Origin: Astropecten irregularis
Taxonomy: Eukaryota; Echinodermata; Asteroidea; Paxillosida; Astropectinidae
Length of the DNA: 64,000 nt
NCBI GenBank assembly: GCA_963971285.1
Contig: OZ020252.1
Span: 20,187,662-20,251,661, forward strand
Reading direction: 5' to 3'
Both the position numbers and the translations under genes were made by a program. Below the pieces are notes generated by a model. That model saw only the letters and a list, made by a program, of their open reading frames with translations, was not told where the DNA came from and did not search any database. This document shows, piece after piece, positions 57,800 to 64,000 of the stretch. Each line of letters begins with the position of its first letter. Within the stretch, counting starts at the first letter, position 1.

Positions 57800-58178
57800 G
57801 TTAAGAGGTACAGTACAGGATTGGTAACATACCCAAACAATTAATGTTCACAATCACAGATTTACGTACTACTTTCAGGGTATGAAGATGGTGCTGGTAG
57901 AAACATACCGTTAAAATATTTTCGCCTGAAATTGTGTGGTTATCAAGAAATTGGCCAAACAAAGCCTGAAAACAGTTTTGATCTCAGGGTAAGATCAAAA
58001 CCATTCTTTATGTTTTATATGAAAAATTGAGTCGGGTTTTCGCTGTTTTCTCGTGACTCAGATGTCCAATTGAGCTCAAATTTTCACAGGTTTATTATTT
58101 CATGTTCATGCTGCATGGTTCAGACAAAATGTGAGTACTGTTCTGCGGCCTTTTCCAATCATGTATGATACCGTTAAC
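57800..58178 (+). mobile_element. Family D element, first subfamily, complete
   Basis: TTAAGAGGTACAGTACAGG to AATCATGTATGATACCGTTAA, about 379 bp. A small duplication (ACAATCACAG) near the left accounts for part of its greater length. Confidence 0.85.
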
Positions 58179-58272
58179 TTGCGAAATAATTTCCCTCGGG
58201 GTGTTCATTATTAATCCAGTGAAAACAAAACCGAAATCCTCTTCAAATTCTGCAGTGAAAAGCGAAGTATAG

Positions 58273-58345
58273 GGCTTGAGACCATGTGGTAGAGCGCTGG
58301 TACAGCATTTCAGGTTCCATTCCCGCTTTTCCCATTTTCCTTGTG
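58273..58345 (+). mobile_element. tRNA-SINE head fragment
   Basis: A-box-like ATGTGGTAGAGCGCTGG and a degenerate B box GGTTCCATTCCCG in the usual spacing. The tail does not match the other family-F copies, so assignment to F is tentative. Confidence 0.4.
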
Positions 58346-58509
58346 GCCGCCCATCCAGGGTGACTCATCGCGAAGATCTTGGGTGGTGGTATCGTGAAAA
58401 TCACTCAAATCTTGGAAAAGTCTGCTTTACTATAAAGAAATTAAGAGAAACCTTGGAATAGACCTGGTCCATATAAACGAAAAATACCAAATATGCCGGT
58501 GCCTGCGAG

Positions 58510-58902
58510 TTGACGGTTGTCAGTTTGGGCTCATTCCATGCCTCCCACCAACTCGCTGCAAAGCATATTGGATCTTCTTGTCGACCTTGCCACAGGAAGG
58601 TCAAAAGGACATCAGCTTTTCGACTTCAGAGAGTTCCCGACAGGAGACGGATTTCATACCGCAGCGTGGGAAATGACCGGGAGATCGTCTTGGAATGCGC
58701 CCAAAATGTACCCCGGATTATTACAAGCATCACGGAGCTAGAAGTAGAAGAACGCGCCCTCATGCTCGCGACTGTTTCATTACAGATTCACATTGTACCG
58801 CAGGTCTTCAAAATGTTACTTGGTCGTGTTTTGGACAGCCAGATAATTCGCGATATAACGTACATGTACATGCCTAAACAGAGCATCAGCTATAGTGATT
58901 AA
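58510..58902 (+). other. Unassigned overlapping ORFs in repeat-free DNA
   Basis: Two overlapping plus-strand frames are open. One ends with ITELEVEERALMLATVSLQI; the other contains LQSILDLLVDLATGRSKGHQ then LFDFREFPTGDGFHTAAWEM. Both look more protein-like than most ORFs here, but they cannot both be genuine. Neither has a recognised family or convincing splice sites. Confidence 0.2.
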
Positions 58903-59081
58903 TACTGTTTTAGTGTTTGGTATCGGGTATTTTTGACACCTGATGAAGAAAAATGAAGTTATTCGTTCCTGAACACATTGACACATAAGTTTTGTTAATG
59001 CATGGAGGTAGGAAATGCAACTAAGTATTAGGTTATGAACTTCTGACAAAAAGTATCGAAAATATGTTTTTATATTATAAA

Positions 59082-59155
59082 GTGAACAAAGAGCCAAATT
59101 GACTGGAGCGGGATTCGAACTGGTACCAACAGTACGGAACACCTGCAGGGACACC
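59082..59155 (-). mobile_element. tRNA-SINE (family F), minus-strand half
   Basis: GTGAACAAAGAGCCAAATTG then ACTGGAGCGGGATTCGAAC is the reverse of the family tail and T arm. Sequence beyond the anticodon region is not preserved. Confidence 0.65.
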
Positions 59156-59164
59156 ACCATCGTA

Positions 59165-59272
59165 GGGCTGGATAACTCAATTGGTACAGCGCCTGTACGG
59201 TATTCAGGAGGTCGCTGGTTCGAATCCAGCTACAGTCAATTTTTCTTTGTTCACTTTTCAATGACTTTAAAT
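59165..59272 (+). mobile_element. tRNA-SINE (family F), plus-strand copy
   Basis: GGCTGGATAACTCAATTGG, TGTACGGTATTCAGG (anticodon arm), a perfect T stem GCTGG-TTCGAAT-CCAGC, then CAGTCAATTTTTCTTTG and TTCACTTTTCAATGAC. It is arranged head to head with the minus-strand half at 59082. Confidence 0.75.
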
Positions 59273-59881
59273 TCAGTCAGATTCCCTTGATGTGGTTATT
59301 TGATTAGGGATATCAGGTGTACAAGACTACTTTTTGAATGGTTCAAATTTTAACACAGAATTTCACCTTTTTGTATACCTACTTTGTACAAAAGTAGAGA
59401 AACTTTTAAGTTTCAGCTATTTCCTTGCTGTCTTTAGCTGTTTCGTCACTTTCGTGTGTGGCCACTCACATCGTATACCCCTGGGATGTAGCGAGAGCGT
59501 GTTCCTATCAGCTTGGTATGATGACACGAAAGAGTCGTTTGGAGGAGCGAGGCGGCGACCCCAAACAGCTGATGTCTCGTCCCGTCCGTCTGCACCAGGA
59601 TCCTCGCAGGAAATGTCTAATTTGTATCGTAAAGTGGTTTTCCACAGACGATCATCGTTCTACCACTCACTGTATATAGTCACTCACTGAGGTGGAGCTA
59701 GAGGTAGGTTTACACGCTGCGATACCATTTAGACCTGCTCCCCAGATGGTGGTGTACATGGAGACGGGTATTATCACCAATGCTTGTCTGAAGATGAACT
59801 AACCTATACCCAAAAGGGCAACCCAGCCGATGAAAGCGTGTGTGATGACAATCCCGGGGCCACCATTGCTGTATCAGACTT
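59273..59881. other. Unassigned DNA with overlapping ORFs
   Basis: The plus-strand ORFs 59334-59690 and 59425-59679 overlap in different frames; neither has a recognisable domain or good splice sites. No repeat family recognised. Confidence 0.35.
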
Positions 59882-60021
59882 GGGCTCGATTTCACAAAGT
59901 TCTAAGATTAATTTTAAGATGAGTTGTCAGTATCACCATGGTGATTTAAATTGTAACATCACACGTTGCTTAGCGATTAAGATGAATTCACACTTAAGAT
60001 CCATCTTTGTGAAATCGGCCC
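59882..60021. mobile_element. Family C palindromic MITE, 140 bp
   Basis: GGGCTCGATTTCACAAAG at the left pairs with CTTTGTGAAATCGGCCC at the right. Inside, TTCTAAGATTAATTTTAAGAT pairs partly with AGCGATTAAGATGAATTCAC, and the centre ATCACCATGGTGAT is itself a perfect palindrome. No ORF; one copy in the window. Confidence 0.75.
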
Positions 60022-60732
60022 TTGGTCTTGTTTCGCTCTTTATACCCTTTTTGCAGTTTAATACACGTAGCATAATGTCATGCTTTAGTGAAAATGTGCC
60101 TTTTCAACGGTCCACTTTTGTTTGCACTTTGGTTTTTTTGGTGTGACTGTGAAGGTTTATGGCACCATACCAACGGGCTGGCCAAGATGGCGGCTAAATC
60201 ATTGGAAAATGAAAATGCCCAATGATCGGTTGGGAATCAGCTATTTGATGGCTTTTTAAAATGAACACATAATGCATGAAGATGTTTAGGAATTTCGACG
60301 TTGGGCTGACATGGTTTCATCCTGGGTGCACCATTAGGTTGTTTTGGGGAAGGGGGAGGGGGGCGGGGCAGAAAAGAAAGGTTGGGAAAAGCTACGAAGA
60401 AGTCCTTGATGGCAGCTCGAGACCAGTAATTTAGGTAATTTGTATTGTGATAGAAAGCTCTGTGGGTTCCTGGTAAGTCCGGGGATATTGTGATTAAATT
60501 GCCGTTTAGAAGATTTCCATTAATTTTAAGATGTTGATGTATGTCAAATGCCTTGTGTCACGCTGCATAAATAGAAAATGTATAAAGACATATGCATTCA
60601 TTGTACTGTTTTCAATGTATGCCTATATACACCTTCAACCGACACCCGAGAAATATTAATAAAATACCGGTGCATCAGAGCTACAGGAGGAAACGGTTGA
60701 TCCGCCATTGGCCTATAGGCCTATACATCCAT
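60022..60732. other. Unassigned DNA
   Basis: AAGATGGCGGC (60184-60194) is a consensus YY1-type motif. TAGGCCTA at 60716-60723. A G-rich stretch lies at about 60351-60366. No gene recognised. Confidence 0.4.
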
Positions 60733-60965
60733 GGGCCAATTTCATAGAGCTGCTTAGCACAAACAAATCGCTCAAAGCATGATATTTCTGTCTTCTGTTA
60801 AAACAGGATTAACTACCAAAATAATGTCCGTGTGTTGTGTTTCACTTGCAATGTTATGACCATGAATAACAAATGGAATTTTCAATGGTGGTTTTGTTTT
60901 ATCGGGCAAGCTATTTTGTGCTAAGCATTTTTTTGTGTGCTAAGTAGCTCTATGAAATTGGCCCC
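60733..60965 (+). mobile_element. Family A palindromic element, full-length
   Basis: GGGCCAATTTCATAGAGC to GCTCTATGAAATTGGCCCC, with the interior of the first subtype (TTTCTGTCTTCTGTTAAAA, AATGGTGGTTTTGTTTTATC). Confidence 0.87.
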
Positions 60966-62712
60966 AGTCTTTTTTCAAACCACTAACGATGTAACGGCCA
61001 TTCAGCAAGTGTCCAAGGTGATTCTAGCCATACAGATAGAAATGGAATGCTAGTTATGCATGCATTGACCATTGATCTCATAACACTATGGGTTGATGGG
61101 CCATCGATTGACGGAATAGTGTAAGAATACAGTGGGGAATGCAGACAGGGAATAATACTTGATACACGTAACGCTCCATGACATAATGGTCGGAGAAAAT
61201 TAGGCTGGGGAATTATATCTTGTAATTGCATCAGTAAACTTTGGGCAGTTTCTTCGAAAATGTAAATTTTCAAGGTATTGCCTGCCGAGTGTTGAATGCT
61301 GAGGCGATGCATTTCACACCTATTATAAAATGGAGGAAACTTTATGTGAAAATACCAACATTCCAATCTGACGTTATTTTAAACAAAACCTGGACTAAAG
61401 TTGATAACAACAAATTGTATCAATTGGCAACAGCAAGTTTTCTGACGCCGGTCCAATTTCTTTTATTGAATTATACAACAAGTATGACCTATAACCCTTT
61501 TATAGGCCCACTTGTATAGGCCTATATAGTTGTAGAATATTATTGGAATGTTTCAGTCACAAAACATCATTGAATACATTATTTACTTTTAAAAAGAAAC
61601 CTTTGCTTCGGTTTAGTTTTTATCTTTCACTTCTTTTCTGATTTTTTTTTCAAATGCGCTGACTGACGTAGGCCTACGTAACCAATATCCATGATCGCAC
61701 TGCATGCTCTCGTTCCTGCATACGTTGCTTCACGAACTGGGTGTATGCATTGCATTTACACAAGGCACTCGTGAGTGCACCCAGATACTCCTACGCGCTC
61801 TGCTATAATGACAAGATTCCACCAATCAGAGCGCTCCATGACTGACGTTCGGCATGGAATTAGGCGGGAAAATCCATAGCTAGTAAACTTTTGTTCACAA
61901 TCATCAACAGTTTGCTTAGATATGCGCACGTCCTTCCCTTCCAAAATCATCCAAGAATTGGTGTTATTTCTTTGCAGATTTGGGAAGATTTTTAAGGTGA
62001 TCGTCGATATAATTCATTATGCTCGTATTCAATATGAAGAAAATGATATCGTGGAGTGATTTTACTGTTTTAAATTGCCAAAACGAAAGTTTGTGTTGCT
62101 CGCCCTAAAGGACTGGGCAAGTTTGTGACGTCGATACATTTGAGCATGCGCAGTAAAGAAACATGAATTTTGGAGCAATGCCTAATGGTATAGCTACTGA
62201 CTTGATAGCGGGTAGATCATAGGGCCGGGCGGATCAAATGAATATTCATGCTTCAAACAACCGACTGCCAAAAGAAAAATGTAGTTTCATTTTTGGGCTC
62301 GGACCCCCATGGTACAAAGTAGGAGGGGCCTTGGAACGTCACTCAAAGGTATAGTTTTATAAATAGCAAGTTCTGCCTCGCGACTTGTTGTATGCATGGA
62401 CGTATAGCTTAATCCATCCGCTATCTCGCTTTGGTATGGGCCTACCACTATAAGCATGCTACAATATGGCTTGCATAGCATACCTGGTGACTCCCAAGTC
62501 ATTCCTTTGGTGACCATTTCCATAAAAGTTTACTCAACTGGATATTAAAGGGGTCTAATGTCGTGTAATGTCGCTTTTTTCTTGACTCACACCCGGTGAA
62601 ATGTGTCACAAGTCCAGCAACATCAGAGAGGTTGTTTCTAGCACAGGCCTCGTCTCAAAATCGAAATGTTGTCTCATTCTGAACTCGTTCCTTTGAAAAC
62701 AACTCGTCTCAG
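60966..62712. other. Unassigned DNA with promoter-like motifs
   Basis: TAGGCCTA at 61517 and 61669. No repeats recognised after 60965. The motif cluster at 61815-61875 and the NRF1-like GCATGCGCAG at 62144-62153 are listed or discussed separately. Short ORFs not called. Confidence 0.35.
61815..61875. promoter_or_regulatory. CCAAT plus E2F-like cluster
   Basis: ACCAATCAGAGCGC (CCAAT box at 61822-61826) is followed about 40 bp later by GGCGGGAAAA (61863-61872), a match to E2F sites. An NRF1-like GCATGCGCAG (62144) and a second E2F-like TTTTGGCGGGA (62813-62823) lie within 1 kb. This combination is common in proliferation-gene promoters. No TSS can be shown. Confidence 0.3.
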
Positions 62713-62985
62713 CTAAACATTGTGTAGGATGTGTGGTCCTTTAAGTTTTAATATTTGTCGATCAAACAAGCCTAGCCGATCGGCTGAGCACGAGGCGCGG
62801 GGACAAGCAGTTTTTTGGCGGGACAAATTACAATGAAAATTGGGTGCAGAATTCGTATACTCATTCCGTTCCAGCAGTTTTTTCTTCATTATGTACCGCC
62901 GGAACTTTGCAGCTTTATCCGCTGCATCTTTCTCCGGAGTTGTATCCTTTTTAGGGCTTCTAAGTTCTTTTAATTGAAAGTACAT
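62713..62985 (-). CDS. Possible small basic protein or first exon; unassigned
   Basis: A 90-codon minus-strand ORF starting at an ATG preceded by TTATATAA. The N-terminal half is strongly coding-like and basic: MYFQLKELRSPKKDTTPEKD, then AADKAAKFRRYIMKKKLLER. The second half (RQKTACPRASCSADRLGLF) overlaps CpG-rich DNA with an E2F-like motif and looks less convincing. No signal peptide, membrane segment or known domain. It may be a short gene, a first exon, or chance. Confidence 0.25.
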   Translation of the reverse strand: MYFQLKELRSPKKDTTPEKDAADKAAKFRRYIMKKKLLERNEYTNSAPNFHCNLSRQKTACPRASCSADRLGLFDRQILKLKGPHILHNV

Positions 62986-63660
62986 TTATATAACTTAAAA
63001 CAATTCTCAATTCTCAATCATTGTATATGGCTCGGGAACAAAGCATGGAGGGAAGCATGAACAAAGTTACTAATGGAACCATAATCATGGCTGGGTTCAT
63101 AAAGTGAGCTTGTATATAATAGCCTCATCGTGGAAACTGTTGTACTTGTGCTCTGGATTTATAAACAAAGGTTTGTACCATCGGTCAAACTCCACAGAAT
63201 CCAATATGGGCCTAAGTTCCTTTCGAAAATCAAACAAAAATGCTCAAAACTCGGTCAATTTCGTATTCTAGCCCTTGTTTCATTGTGGATTGTTTATTTA
63301 TGATAATTATGGGTTATTCTGTGAATTTCAGTATAGGTATTTTAGATTGGTGAAAATGGTATATCCATGCTGGCACTAACCAGCTATAATAAAGCTTCTT
63401 GTCCCTTTAGCACACGGCACTATGTAATTATAAAGGTACGTGTACATCGGGGTGCATACGTGGGTTTTTACAAGTTGCAGGTCGTGAACAGGACACATCA
63501 GGGTGAACATACACCCCTCGCATTCTTCCTATGGCTAATGGCTCTATGCTAGTACGTATCATTTGATACTTCTGTTATTAACTCTAATGTTTCACCGTCA
63601 ATGTTGCTTCTAATGAGTGTGGAACATGATCTATGTAGGCCAACAGACCAATAAAACTCT
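62986..63660. other. Unassigned DNA
   Basis: No gene or repeat family recognised. Confidence 0.4.
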
Positions 63661-63984
63661 CTACTGCAACGGGGTGGGCGATTTTGTGACTTGTGTCGGA
63701 ATGTCGGAAAGGGGGGACTTTAGAGAGCTCTTGTATCCGTCCATTCTTCGTGTGTTTCTTTCTTTCTTTCTATTGGCTGTACGAGATGGCGCGTTTTCAC
63801 CTTTCATGGGGCCCCTCACGCTTCGCACTGGGGTTTTGCTGAAAGGAAATGCAGCTCGCTTCATATACGCGAGGCTTGGCCTACGTGCAAGTCTGTGGTG
63901 CCCTGTTGGACATCGCACAAAAGAACCCAACGCCATTTTCGCCATATCTACATGGCAGGCCGGCAGGTGCGTGTCCTGGCCCCG
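63661..63984. promoter_or_regulatory. CpG-rich patch with inverted CCAAT box
   Basis: CTATTGGCTGTACGAGATGG has an inverted CCAAT box next to GAGATGGCGCG. CpG density rises toward the window edge. The minus-strand ORF 63661-63945 (94 codons, rich in R, K, S and P) overlaps it and is probably compositional. A promoter just inside the edge is possible. Confidence 0.22.
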
Positions 63985-63986
63985 CG

Positions 63987-64000
63987 GGGGGGGGGGGGGG
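63987..64000 (+). repeat. G run at the window edge
   Basis: The window ends in a homopolymer of 14 G after CCCCGC. The sequence beyond is unknown. Confidence 0.85.

Noticed and set aside
59165-59240. Functional tRNA gene
   Set aside because: The T arm is perfect, but the acceptor stem has a mismatch and the same ACGGTA anticodon-loop sequence and tail recur in the other SINE copies.
1-64000. Known microRNAs, snRNAs, 5S RNA, telomere repeats, reverse transcriptase or transposase domains
   Set aside because: I looked for the familiar core sequences and motifs on both strands and saw none; absence by eye is not proof.
63987-64000. Telomere or replication signal at the window end
   Set aside because: It is a plain G homopolymer similar to seven others in the window; more likely a simple repeat or a window/assembly edge.

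Overview
This window looks like non-coding DNA from an animal, most probably an echinoderm such as a sea star. There are no operons, Shine-Dalgarno-led gene chains or long single-frame ORFs. Instead there are tRNA-derived SINE heads, many short palindromic non-autonomous transposons, simple repeats, a minisatellite and splice-signal-like sequences. The echinoderm assignment rests on my recollection that two signals seen here recur in invertebrate deuterostomes: palindromes ending in CCAATTTCATAGAGCTGCTT, and the octamer TAGGCCTA. I could not check this by search. No gene can be named. The best coding evidence is one internal exon-like segment on the plus strand (40564-40740), with a pyrimidine-rich acceptor, a CAG|GTAATG donor and 59 codons' worth of sequence. 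Weaker exon candidates lie at 11638-11673, 29924-30070 and 45155-45357. If these are real, most of the window is intron or intergenic sequence.

Layout. 0-22 kb: unique AT-rich DNA with copies of palindromic families A, D and E (letters are mine), two tRNA-SINE fragments, a 25-base G run, and TTTC and AAT microsatellites. 22-25 kb: a minisatellite of 17 units of exactly 61 bp (23283-24319), followed by an inverted-repeat element. 25-35 kb: two SINE types, a duplicated hairpin at 26.5 kb, more D elements, and repeat-poor stretches with homeodomain-like motifs. 35-49 kb: dense A elements, a SINE with a multiplied tRNA half (38.0 kb), the exon candidate, a 141-bp palindrome with a Z-DNA-prone core (41.2 kb), a GC-rich MITE (43.2 kb), and an A element interrupted by a family-B element (48.2 kb). 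50-64 kb: a segment rich in TAGGCCTA (10 of 12 exact copies in the window), with promoter-like CpG-rich patches (53.5, 57.6, 61.8-62.8 and 63.7 kb) and a G run at the window edge.

Most of the recognisable content is small, protein-less transposable elements that would depend on enzymes encoded elsewhere. No transposase or reverse transcriptase was recognised. The most notable observations are: (1) the minisatellite is open in all three forward frames, and its units differ almost only by transitions at CpG sites, in a higher-order pattern; (2) TA-flanked 4-bp palindrome micro-insertions (GGCC, CCGG) are visible inside a family-D repeat, which suggests a source for the TAGGCCTA octamers; (3) three unrelated loci share a stem followed by GAAACG that resembles the 3' half of a hammerhead ribozyme core.
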